Shown: piece by piece, positions 1 to 5,597 of the stretch
Layout: each line of letters opens with the position of its first letter
Position numbering within the stretch: position 1 is the first letter of the stretch
Origin: Deinococcales bacterium
Lineage (GTDB): Bacteria; Deinococcota; Deinococci; Deinococcales; Deinococcaceae
Reading direction: 5' to 3'
DNA: 5,743 bases
NCBI GenBank assembly: GCA_025359705.1
Contig: JANYFS010000387.1
Coordinates: 1-5,743, forward strand
Program-made: the position numbers and the translations under genes
Notes under the pieces: model-generated
What the model was told of the DNA's origin: nothing
The model's input: the letters and a program-made list of their open reading frames with translations, nothing else
Database searches by the model: none

Positions 1-502
1 TGATGATGGCGATATCGCCCACCCCTGCCCCCAATTTGACTTTTAGCACGCCATAACCACGTTTAAGCGCCATACGTGCGCTATTTTGCATGGTTTGCAC
101 ATCGGCAAGGCCCACGGTATAGCTGCTTTCGGGCAGGCTAACGGGCGACAGGCCCAGCATTTGCCACACAGGTTTGCCAATGCTGCGGGCGCACCACTCG
201 AGGGCCGCCATTTCATAGGCACATTTTACACTGGGATGCCCCGTGGGAAACACATGCTCGAGGTTGTTGTGCAACCCTTCCCAATCCCAAGGGTGGTCGA
301 TCACTTCGTGCAGGCGGGGCAAAATCGCTTCCACGGTTTCGCGGGTTTCGCCGTAATAGGCGTTGGGCGCGGCCTCGCCACGGCCTTGGATGCCGTCCAA
401 ATCCAGGGTGACAAAGGTTCGGGGGAAATCGGTGTTGCTCCAGCGGGCAATGCCAAAAGGTTGCAGGGTTTGTAATACTTCGGTGTGCCAAGTCCATTTC
501 AA
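1..502 (-). CDS. ykfB: L-Ala-D/L-Glu (dipeptide) epimerase, N-terminal part, runs off window
   Basis: This is an enolase-superfamily dipeptide epimerase that interconverts L-Ala-D-Glu and L-Ala-L-Glu in the cytoplasm during reuse of peptidoglycan peptides. The window holds 167 residues from a TTG start; family members are about 340-370 residues, so nearly half is present. Visible family features are the N-terminal capping region with GRGEAAPNAYYGET at residues 40-52, the ALEWCARS helix near 100-107, PESSYTVGLADV at 124-135, and the start of the barrel with the K-x-K motif (LKVKLG, K154 and K156), whose second lysine is the usual acid/base residue. The TTG start is chosen because AGGTGG (plus-strand 508-513) lies 5 bases before it and because the protein begins like the family (MKWTWHTEVL). 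The start overlaps the stop of the upstream NlpC/P60 gene by four bases (TTGA), which implies translational coupling. The function is a family inference, supported strongly by that neighbour. Related muconate-lactonizing enzymes are less likely. Confidence 0.88.
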   Translation of the reverse strand, partial: MKWTWHTEVLQTLQPFGIARWSNTDFPRTFVTLDLDGIQGRGEAAPNAYYGETRETVEAILPRLHEVIDHPWDWEGLHNNLEHVFPTGHPSVKCAYEMAALEWCARSIGKPVWQMLGLSPVSLPESSYTVGLADVQTMQNSARMALKRGYGVLKVKLGAGVGDIAII

Positions 503-1479
503 GAGTTCCACCTACCAAAACCACGAAGTTTACGCTCGAGGGTTGCCCCATATGCGCCTTCGCCCAAAGTATCTAGGGTAACACACATGCTTTGTGTGTT
601 TGCGTGCAATATTTGCATTTGACTTACATCATTAAGTCCCAAGCAAATCGCCACATGTTTGTCAAAAAAAGCCAAATCCCCCGCTCGAGCCTCAGACACC
701 GCAATACTTTGAAAAGCGCCTTCTTGTTGATCCGCATCTCGAGGGATTAAAATTCCTTGATAGGCATAAAACAATTGGCTGAGTCCAGAACAATCCAAAC
801 CCCCCGCACTGCGCCCACCCCACATATATGGTGTACCCAAAAACTGTTTAACCCACTCGAGCGGTGCTAAGCCAGAACCGCTCAGCAAATATTGATGAAT
901 CCAATATTCTTGAGCATCACCTTCTGATTTAACATCTATTCCAATCCGAAACCACACCGAATCATCACTGCTCGAGCGTGCTTGATCCAATACCTGCACT
1001 CGAGCGCCAAAACTAATTCCACTAAATGGTAATGTTTTAATACTTGGCTGAGGATATAGATGTCCTCGCAAAGCCTGTACGACTCGAGGGGATGTTTGAT
1101 GAGCTTCGGCAAATCCAACCAAATCACGGGCAATAAAACCCAAATAACCGTCATGGAGTGTGCGAACCAAAATATAAATATTCCCCGCAATCGTGCATTC
1201 CAGTTCTGTAAATACCTCGAGCGGTTCGTTGGCTAAAACTTGGCTGATTGCAATACCCTGCCTCGAATACATCATAGGTTGCTTATGCTGAATCACATAG
1301 ACCGCTCGAGGTGTAATCCAATCCCAATCCCCCTGCCCATCATCCTCGAGCCGATCTTTAAGTGAAACCTCTGCAATTTTGCGCTCGAGGTCGAAGGCCC
1401 ATAAGCGTGGGTCGAGTTCGTTGTTCGTTATTCGTTGTTCGTTATTCGTTGTTCGTTGTTCGTTATTAAAGTTATTCAA
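499..1479 (-). CDS. ykfC: NlpC/P60 gamma-D-glutamyl-L-diamino acid endopeptidase (YkfC-like) with repeat-derived N-terminus
   Basis: This is a cysteine peptidase expected to cut the gamma-D-Glu-diamino acid bond in free muropeptides, releasing L-Ala-D-Glu for the epimerase encoded next. In the 326-residue product, bacterial SH3-like regions span roughly residues 55-200. The NlpC/P60 domain follows from about 205. It shows GTPYMWGG (215-222), catalytic Cys230 in GGLDCSG, His275 in FFDKHVAICL and His292 in LHANT, giving the expected Cys-His-His set. There is no signal peptide or membrane segment, so it should act in the cytoplasm, as YkfC-type recycling enzymes do. The start is TTG at 1479, backed by GAGGGG 5 bases upstream. 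Residues 4-20 (NNEQRTTNNEQRITNN) are encoded by a 7-bp tandem repeat and are unlike anything in the family; the ancestral protein probably began near LDPRLWAFD. No good in-frame start is visible just after the repeat, so repeat copy number may control expression. The stop overlaps the start of the epimerase gene. Confidence 0.9.
   Translation of the reverse strand: MNNFNNEQRTTNNEQRITNNELDPRLWAFDLERKIAEVSLKDRLEDDGQGDWDWITPRAVYVIQHKQPMMYSRQGIAISQVLANEPLEVFTELECTIAGNIYILVRTLHDGYLGFIARDLVGFAEAHQTSPRVVQALRGHLYPQPSIKTLPFSGISFGARVQVLDQARSSSDDSVWFRIGIDVKSEGDAQEYWIHQYLLSGSGLAPLEWVKQFLGTPYMWGGRSAGGLDCSGLSQLFYAYQGILIPRDADQQEGAFQSIAVSEARAGDLAFFDKHVAICLGLNDVSQMQILHANTQSMCVTLDTLGEGAYGATLERKLRGFGRWNS
508..513 (-). 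promoter_or_regulatory. Ribosome binding site for ykfB
   Basis: AGGTGG on the minus strand sits 5 bases before the TTG start at 502, inside the last codons of the upstream NlpC/P60 gene. It supports the non-ATG start, and no in-frame ATG competes with it nearby. Confidence 0.6.
1416..1467 (-). repeat. 7-bp tandem repeat (AACGAAY on the coding strand), about 7.4 copies
   Basis: The plus strand reads seven consecutive 7-base units of RTTCGTT plus a 3-base partial unit; the first unit base is G or A. The tract lies just inside the 5' end of the NlpC/P60 gene, about four codons after its start. Because 7 is not a multiple of 3, gain or loss of one unit shifts the frame. Heptameric short tandem repeats are known from some cyanobacteria, but I cannot assign this one to a named family. 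Confidence 0.9.
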
Positions 1480-1484
1480 TGCTT

Positions 1485-1490
1485 CCCCTC
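1485..1490 (-). promoter_or_regulatory. Ribosome binding site deciding the TTG start of ykfC
   Basis: GAGGGG on the minus strand lies 5 bases before the TTG at 1479. It places the translation start upstream of the 7-bp repeat, so the repeat must be translated. That is the key point for the possible on/off switching of this gene. Confidence 0.6.
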
Positions 1491-1504
1491 ACTCTCGAGC
1501 TTTT

Positions 1505-1530
1505 TCTCGCCCTCTCGCCCTCTCGCCCTC
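1505..1530. repeat. 8-bp tandem repeat (TCTCGCCC), 3.25 copies, intergenic
   Basis: Three perfect TCTCGCCC units plus TC lie in the 56-base gap between the dipeptidase stop and the NlpC/P60 ribosome binding site. Two units of nearly the same sequence, in the opposite orientation, occur inside polX at 3875-3890. This suggests a dispersed octamer repeat family. The gap has no obvious hairpin terminator, so the genes on both sides may still be co-transcribed. Confidence 0.8.
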
Positions 1531-1535
1531 AATCT

Positions 1536-2555
1536 TTAAAAGTTCCCCTCGAGCCATCTTTTCCAATTATCTCCCAGAATACCTGCGCTTTCAGATTCGG
1601 GTGCAACCTCGCCAAAGCGGATAAAATCCGCAGCGCTCGAGAAGCCCAGCGGAATTTCGTTGAGGCCCAAACCCCCGTCAAAATCCGAGCCAATGCCCAT
1701 ATGATCCCAGCCCAAAATATTGGCGCAGTGTTCGGCGTGGCGGCGCAACACGGCTAGCTCGAGGCGGGGCATGGGGCGATCCCAGTCGGGTTGCAAAAAT
1801 TTGTTGAAGGGAACCAAACCCAAGGTTCCCCCGCGCCCGTGCAAGGCGTGCAGCATTTCGTCGGAGAGGTGGCGGTTGGTGGGAACCAGGGCGCGGGCGT
1901 TGGCGTGGCTGGCGATCACTTTGGGTTGCAGATCGATGGCCTCCCAAAAAGCCAGATCATCCATATGCGAGACATCCAAAATAATGCCCATCTCCTGCAT
2001 CCCGATCAGCAAATCGTGGCCCATACCGGTCAGTGGCCCTGGCTGGTCGGTTCCGCCCGCATAACGGGTTTTTTCCCATGCGGGGCCGATCATCCGCACC
2101 CCCGCCTTAAACCACTTCTCGAGGTCGTCGGGTTTGCGAATGGGGTCGGCTCCTTCCATCAAAAGAATAATGCCCAAGATGTTTTTAGAGTCTTTTGGAT
2201 GATTCTGCGGGTCATATTTTTTAAAATGATCCTGCACATCTTCTTGGTTCAGTAAAATCCGCACCAAGCCTGCATCTTGCCAGCGCAAATACTGCTCGAG
2301 CTGGGTTTGGGCCTGCTGCGCTGCGCCTTGCCAATCGGTGTAGCCCCAAGGGGAAAATTCGCGGTGGTAGGGGCAGGCAAACAAAGTAGCAAAACACAAT
2401 CCCACCCCGCCGCGCCGCAATTCCTCAAAGCTCACCAAAGGAATATCGCTATACTCGAGCGCCACCGCCCGTTCCCGCAACTCCTCGAGGGGGAGGGCGG
2501 GGTTGAGCTGTTTGCTGAGTTGGAAGGCAAGGTCTAGGTGTGCGTCGATGTACAT
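1536..2555 (-). CDS. M19-family (membrane dipeptidase-like) dipeptidase
   Basis: This is a zinc dipeptidase of the renal/membrane dipeptidase family (peptidase M19), which hydrolyses a range of dipeptides. In bacteria many members are soluble. The 339-residue protein has the full metal-site pattern: His6 and Asp8 in IDAHLDLA, bridging Glu134 in LMEGADPI, His197 in LDVSHMDD, His217 in ASHANAR, then NRHLSD at 227-232, and Asp291 in GIGSDFDGG. No signal peptide or lipobox is seen, so it is probably cytoplasmic. The ATG at 2555 has GGAGGG 6 bases upstream, and the gene overlaps the end of the HAD phosphatase gene by 22 bases, which suggests coupling. The two genes after it are muropeptide-recycling enzymes, so hydrolysis of L-Ala-L-Glu or similar dipeptides is a reasonable inferred role. 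The C-terminal end after SDFDGG is somewhat short for the family but keeps ILGDNWKRW, the usual GxN-type ending. The exact substrate is unknown. Confidence 0.92.
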   Translation of the reverse strand: MYIDAHLDLAFQLSKQLNPALPLEELRERAVALEYSDIPLVSFEELRRGGVGLCFATLFACPYHREFSPWGYTDWQGAAQQAQTQLEQYLRWQDAGLVRILLNQEDVQDHFKKYDPQNHPKDSKNILGIILLMEGADPIRKPDDLEKWFKAGVRMIGPAWEKTRYAGGTDQPGPLTGMGHDLLIGMQEMGIILDVSHMDDLAFWEAIDLQPKVIASHANARALVPTNRHLSDEMLHALHGRGGTLGLVPFNKFLQPDWDRPMPRLELAVLRRHAEHCANILGWDHMGIGSDFDGGLGLNEIPLGFSSAADFIRFGEVAPESESAGILGDNWKRWLEGNF

Positions 2556-3217
2556 GCTTGGCCCTCCACATATTCCAAAACTTCCCGCAGGCTCGAGACA
2601 TCCCCATTTTCTCCACTGTGGTGGATGTGCAAGGCAGGCATTCCCAAGGCGCGGGCCGCTTCCACATTTTCAATCAAATCATCCACAAACAAGATTTCCC
2701 CAAATTCCAGCTCGAGGGCCGTGGCTGCCAAGCGGAATACCTCGGGTTCAGGTTTGAGGTAGCCCAAAGTGCAACTTGCCATCGGCAGGTCGATCAGATC
2801 GGCAAGGCCCACCGCCTCGAGGGTGGGTTGGATGTTGGGCAGGGTGTTGCTGAGTACCCCAATTTTAAGGTTCATTGCCTTGAGCTGCCCCAAGATTTCG
2901 CGGGCTTCGGGAGCGGCTTGGATAAAGGCCCAATACGGAAAGTGTTCCACTAGGCGGCGGCCCACCTCACTTTCTCGCTCGAGCCGAACCGAGAGTTCCT
3001 CGCCGTAAACCCGCCAAAACTCGAGTTCATCTTGCAAAGTCCGCAGGCTTTGCCATTTCTGCGATACCGATTGCCATTGGGCCTGCATCGCCGCTAGCGA
3101 TTTTTCCACCTCGAGGCCATATTCGGCATTGGCCCAGTTTGCTGCCTCGAGGTAGGCTAGGGGTCGGTTGAGGCTGAGGGTATCGTCTCGGTCAAATAGC
3201 ACCGCTTTTAAAGTCAT
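2534..3217 (-). CDS. HAD-superfamily hydrolase (phosphatase-like)
   Basis: This is a haloacid dehalogenase-type hydrolase, most likely a phosphatase for a small phosphorylated metabolite; the substrate cannot be read from sequence. All four HAD motifs are present in 227 residues: motif I VLFDRDDTL (nucleophile Asp9, acid/base Asp11), motif II VLSNT (Ser123), motif III Lys155 in LKPEPEVF, and motif IV FVDDLIENV (Asp179, Asp180). A helical cap of the subfamily I (C1) type fills roughly residues 17-90. Phosphoglycolate phosphatase-like or YjjG nucleotidase-like activity is possible. The gene lies 32 bases after polX and overlaps the dipeptidase gene by 22 bases, so it links both sides of the array. 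No Shine-Dalgarno sequence precedes the ATG at 3217, but a TAAACT box does, which fits a leaderless transcript. Confidence 0.88.
   Translation of the reverse strand: MTLKAVLFDRDDTLSLNRPLAYLEAANWANAEYGLEVEKSLAAMQAQWQSVSQKWQSLRTLQDELEFWRVYGEELSVRLERESEVGRRLVEHFPYWAFIQAAPEAREILGQLKAMNLKIGVLSNTLPNIQPTLEAVGLADLIDLPMASCTLGYLKPEPEVFRLAATALELEFGEILFVDDLIENVEAARALGMPALHIHHSGENGDVSSLREVLEYVEGQACTSTHT
2562..2567 (-). promoter_or_regulatory. Ribosome binding site for the M19 dipeptidase
   Basis: GGAGGG on the minus strand lies 6 bases before the ATG at 2555, within the last codons of the HAD gene. It supports this start and the 22-base overlap between the two genes. Confidence 0.65.
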
Positions 3218-3224
3218 AAAGTAC

Positions 3225-3230
3225 AGTTTA
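3225..3230 (-). promoter_or_regulatory. Possible -10 box of a leaderless promoter before the HAD gene
   Basis: TAAACT on the minus strand ends 7 bases before the ATG at 3217, and no ribosome binding site is visible. This spacing matches leaderless-transcript promoters described in Deinococcus. I see no convincing -35 hexamer at normal distance, so this is tentative. If real, it would allow the HAD and recycling genes to be expressed apart from polX. Confidence 0.33.
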
Positions 3231-3249
3231 GAACATGGTGCGCGGGGTT

Positions 3250-4995
3250 TCAGGTATCAAACACCCGCTTCTCCAAAAAAGCTTCATACTCGAGGCAATT
3301 GATCACATGCTTAGGGGTCAGCCCCGCTTTTTGGGCCACCCGCACCCCGTACTCGAGGTCGCCCAGCCCCGCCAGAACGTGGGCATCGGTGTTGATGGCA
3401 AATTTGAGTTGATTGCGCCACTTTAAAGCAATGCGCCAATCCAAATCCAAACGGTTGGGGTTGGCATTGATTTCAATGGCGGTGTGGTGCGCCAAGGCCG
3501 CCTCGAGTACCGCGTTCATATCGAAGCTGTAACTGGGGCGGCGCAGCAGCAAGCGGCCCGTGGGGTGGCCCAAAACCGTGACCAAGGGGTGCGAAGCCGC
3601 CCGAACCAAGCGCTCGGTTTGTTCGGAAAAACTGAGGGTGAAATGGCTATGCACGCTGGCAACCACATAATCCAGCTCGAGCAGCAGATCATCGGGGTAG
3701 TCTAGGGTTCCATCCTTCAAAATATCCACTTCGGCACCCTTCAAAATACGGAACCCTTCTTGGCGAAGCGCATCAATCTCGAGCATCTGTTGGCGCAAAC
3801 GATCTGCACTCAGGCCGTTGGCGTAGAAGGCTGAAACGCTGTGATCTCCCATGCCGAGGTAAGAGGGAGCAAGCGGGCGAGACGGCGAGATTTGGGTGTC
3901 TCGGTTTTGCACGGCTTCTGCGAGTTGGCGCACGCTGGGAATGCCGTCGGAATAGTGGCTGTGAACGTGGATCAATCCGCGAATGTCGTGTACCGTGATC
4001 AATTCCTCGAGCGGGGGTAAACTTTTTATATACTCGAGGCCCAATTCTAAATGCTCTTTTTCGCGGTACGGCAACGGAATATCGGGCAGCTCGAGGGCAT
4101 TTAAAACCTCCTGTTCACTCGAGCAGGGGAGAAGTACACCATTTTTAAACAAACCGCTCGAGGTGCTATAGACCGATAACAGGGTCAAACCCCGCTCGAG
4201 CGCCCGATTTTGTAAAAATGCACCCCAAGCCTCGCCCACAAACAGGCTATCCAACGCTCCTCTGGTTTCGGCAGGGGCAAAACCCACCTCAAAAGGAATC
4301 TTGCCCCAACGCCCCGCCACAGAATGCGGTTTTTCCTCGAGCTTAGAAACCTCCGCCACTCCCTCGAGCCTAGTTTTAACCCCCTCGAGCGTGGCGGTCA
4401 CGGTGATTTCCACACTGCTCAACACCTCGAGGCCACGGGCCACACTTCCCGCCGCTTTGGGCTGGCTGGCTGCAAAAAGCTCGAGCAAACGCTGTTGCAC
4501 CTGCAAACCCACAGGCAAAAGCCATTGTTCCCCCGCTGCAAGGGCAAACTGCACATTCTCCAAAATAGTCTGGGCGCTTTTGGCGGCGAATCCTTTGATT
4601 TTGGCAAGTGCGCCCGATTCGGCGGCCTGTTGCAGCCCGAGCAGCCCCACAATGCCCGCATCCCACAGCACACGCACTTTTTTGGCTCCCAAACCGCGCA
4701 CCCGAAACAAGTCCAAAACCCCCTCGGGAACTGCACGGGCCGCCTCGAGGTAGGGGACAAACTCTGCAAATTCAAAGCGATTCGCCTCGAGGTAGTTCAT
4801 CAGCGCGTCCGCCAAGGTTTTGCCCACTCGAGGCACACCCTTAAAACGGGTTTGCTCGAGGGCGGTTATATCGCCCTCCCACTCTTCCAAACCCCGCGCA
4901 GCAACCGCAAAACTTTTGGCCCGAAATTCTTCCCCAATCAGCTCGAGGATTTGCGCGGTGCGCTCGAGCAGAGAAACCAAGTGTTTTTTATCCAT
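3250..4995 (-). CDS. polX: Family X DNA polymerase-like protein with C-terminal PHP nuclease domain
   Basis: The 581-residue length matches bacterial Pol X (about 570-580), which acts in DNA repair as a gap-filling polymerase with a PHP-domain 3'-5' exonuclease. Two helix-hairpin-helix regions are visible (FKGVPRVGKTLADAL at 51-65, and VRGLGAKKVRVLW at 99-111). The nucleotidyltransferase motif begins at GSVARG (183-188). The acidic pair that normally follows as D-x-D reads S-V-E (Ser194, Glu196), and the third acidic position reads Glu236 in PFEVGF with the usual Arg missing. Polymerase activity may therefore be lost or altered. The PHP domain (about 335-581) looks complete: His343, His345, Asp350, His385, Glu422, His449, His477, Asp537 and His539. 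Residues 367-378 are an extra low-complexity stretch (TQISPSRPLAPS) built on an 8-bp repeat. The ATG at 4995 starts the protein as expected (MDKKHLVSLLERTAQILELIG), but no ribosome binding site is seen. It is the first gene of the minus-strand array. Confidence 0.92.
   Translation of the reverse strand: MDKKHLVSLLERTAQILELIGEEFRAKSFAVAARGLEEWEGDITALEQTRFKGVPRVGKTLADALMNYLEANRFEFAEFVPYLEAARAVPEGVLDLFRVRGLGAKKVRVLWDAGIVGLLGLQQAAESGALAKIKGFAAKSAQTILENVQFALAAGEQWLLPVGLQVQQRLLELFAASQPKAAGSVARGLEVLSSVEITVTATLEGVKTRLEGVAEVSKLEEKPHSVAGRWGKIPFEVGFAPAETRGALDSLFVGEAWGAFLQNRALERGLTLLSVYSTSSGLFKNGVLLPCSSEQEVLNALELPDIPLPYREKEHLELGLEYIKSLPPLEELITVHDIRGLIHVHSHYSDGIPSVRQLAEAVQNRDTQISPSRPLAPSYLGMGDHSVSAFYANGLSADRLRQQMLEIDALRQEGFRILKGAEVDILKDGTLDYPDDLLLELDYVVASVHSHFTLSFSEQTERLVRAASHPLVTVLGHPTGRLLLRRPSYSFDMNAVLEAALAHHTAIEINANPNRLDLDWRIALKWRNQLKFAINTDAHVLAGLGDLEYGVRVAQKAGLTPKHVINCLEYEAFLEKRVFDT
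3862..3897 (-). repeat. Repeat-derived insertion inside the PHP domain of polX
   Basis: The coding strand carries TCTCGCCG and TCTCGCCC in tandem (plus-strand 3875-3890), followed by a degenerate third unit. Together they encode TQISPSRPLAPS between a helix and the strand YLGMGDHS that carries metal ligand His385. Pol X proteins normally pass from helix to strand there with a short turn. The unit matches the intergenic octamer repeat at 1505-1530 but in the other orientation. The reading frame is kept and the metal ligands are intact. Confidence 0.55.
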
Positions 4996-5013
4996 GTGAA
5001 TGACCCATGCTGG

Positions 5014-5259
5014 ATGCTACCACTTGGCTTTCCATTTCTCGAGGGATTGAGTGAGGGGTGGATACCTGCTGCTGACCTGAAGATTGGGGATCAGGTTTTA
5101 ACCTCGAGCGGTGCGGTTGGGGTTGTGACTTTGGTACGGGCGTACCAGAAGCTACAAGAGAGGTATAATCTCGAGGTCGCAAGGGTACATACTTTTAGTT
5201 TAGGCTCGAGCGGCTGGATTGTTCATAATGCTGAGTGTGACTATATGTGTTGGGTTTGA
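5014..5259 (+). pseudogene. Truncated C-terminal pretoxin HINT domain of an Rhs/polymorphic toxin
   Basis: The 81-residue reading frame has the hallmark end of a pretoxin HINT domain: GWIPAADLKIGDQVL, then YNLEV, HTFSLG and WIVHN (VHN encoded at 5221-5229). In intact proteins this autoprocessing-type domain sits between a large Rhs or similar shell and a variable C-terminal toxin. Here everything before about PFLEG is missing. The frame upstream is only the antisense of polX, so the gene was cut by a rearrangement within about 40 bases of the polX start. After VHN only nine residues follow (AECDYMCWV) before a stop, too few for a toxin domain. The ATG at 5014 is only the first in-frame ATG after polX; no ribosome binding site supports it, so it is probably not expressed. 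Its four CTCGAG sites show that it shares the sequence habit of the rest of this genome. Confidence 0.7.
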
Positions 5260-5306
5260 AAAATTTTAGTCTCGAAAAAGTAACTTAAGCTGTAGGTGGT
5301 TGTACG

Positions 5307-5597
5307 TTGATGAGTAATCCAGAATGGATAATTACTTTCACAAACGCCATCGCAAATCCTAATATTTCATTTACGGTTAATTTAAATGGAATGACAGGAG
5401 GAACCGTAGAAGCTAAAGTTATGAATGCTGTGCAAAAAGCTGTGCCAAACGCGTCAAACTCGTCTATTATGGACTGGGAAATGTTACAATTGTACCAAGA
5501 AAATAAATTACATGAGGTAAGTTTTACCTCTTTAGGTCCGAAAAGTGTGAAAATGCTTGTAATCCCTTCTCTCCAAGGTGGTGAGGTAATAGTGTGA
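5307..5597 (+). CDS. Small protein of unknown function, possible detached toxin end or immunity-type protein
   Basis: The 96-residue product starts MMSNPEWIITFTNAIANPN. I do not recognise the family with confidence. It is preceded by AGGTGG (5294-5299), 7 bases before TTG 5307 and 10 before ATG 5310; either codon may be the start. It has no signal peptide or membrane segment, and it contains a segment MDWEMLQLYQENKLHEV in its second half. It follows the HINT remnant by 47 bases and overlaps the next gene by four bases. This arrangement (HINT end, then small coupled genes) is typical of polymorphic-toxin cassettes, so it could be a toxin C-terminal domain separated from its HINT by mutation, or an immunity protein. 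The DNA is AT-rich with many AAT, ATT and TTA codons and has no CTCGAG, unlike the left part of the window, so recent acquisition is likely. Confidence 0.6.
   Translation: MMSNPEWIITFTNAIANPNISFTVNLNGMTGGTVEAKVMNAVQKAVPNASNSSIMDWEMLQLYQENKLHEVSFTSLGPKSVKMLVIPSLQGGEVIV

Larger units (their letters stand above)
197..5210. repeat. Highly iterated palindrome CTCGAG, 54 copies
   Basis: Hand count gives 54 copies: 2 in the epimerase fragment, 11 in the NlpC/P60 gene, 1 intergenic, 7 in the dipeptidase gene, 7 in the HAD gene, 22 in polX and 4 in the HINT remnant. In random DNA of this length one or two would be expected. In 50 of 54 copies the base after the palindrome is G or C. Spacing is irregular, so this is not a tandem or CRISPR-type array. 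None occurs after 5210. Confidence 0.93.

Noticed and set aside
86..475. A 129-codon plus-strand open frame.
   Set aside because: It is antisense to the epimerase gene, whose minus-strand translation has clear family motifs through this whole stretch.
213..551. A 112-codon minus-strand open frame with an ATG start.
   Set aside because: It is in the wrong frame. The frame starting with TTG at 502 gives the epimerase motifs, while this one gives a low-quality Arg/Pro-rich translation.
1480..1535. Possible terminator between the dipeptidase and NlpC/P60 genes.
   Set aside because: No GC-rich inverted repeat followed by a T-run is visible on the minus strand; the gap is mainly the octamer repeat and a ribosome binding site.
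197..5210. CTCGAG copies considered as a CRISPR array or operator sites of one regulator.
   Set aside because: Spacing is irregular, most copies are inside codons with conserved protein sequence, and there is no longer repeat unit around them.
4324..5259. A 311-codon plus-strand open frame covering the polX 5' half and continuing into the HINT remnant.
   Set aside because: Its part before about 5014 is antisense to the clear polX coding sequence and has no family resemblance. Only the C-terminal HINT segment is real homology, so it was annotated as a remnant.
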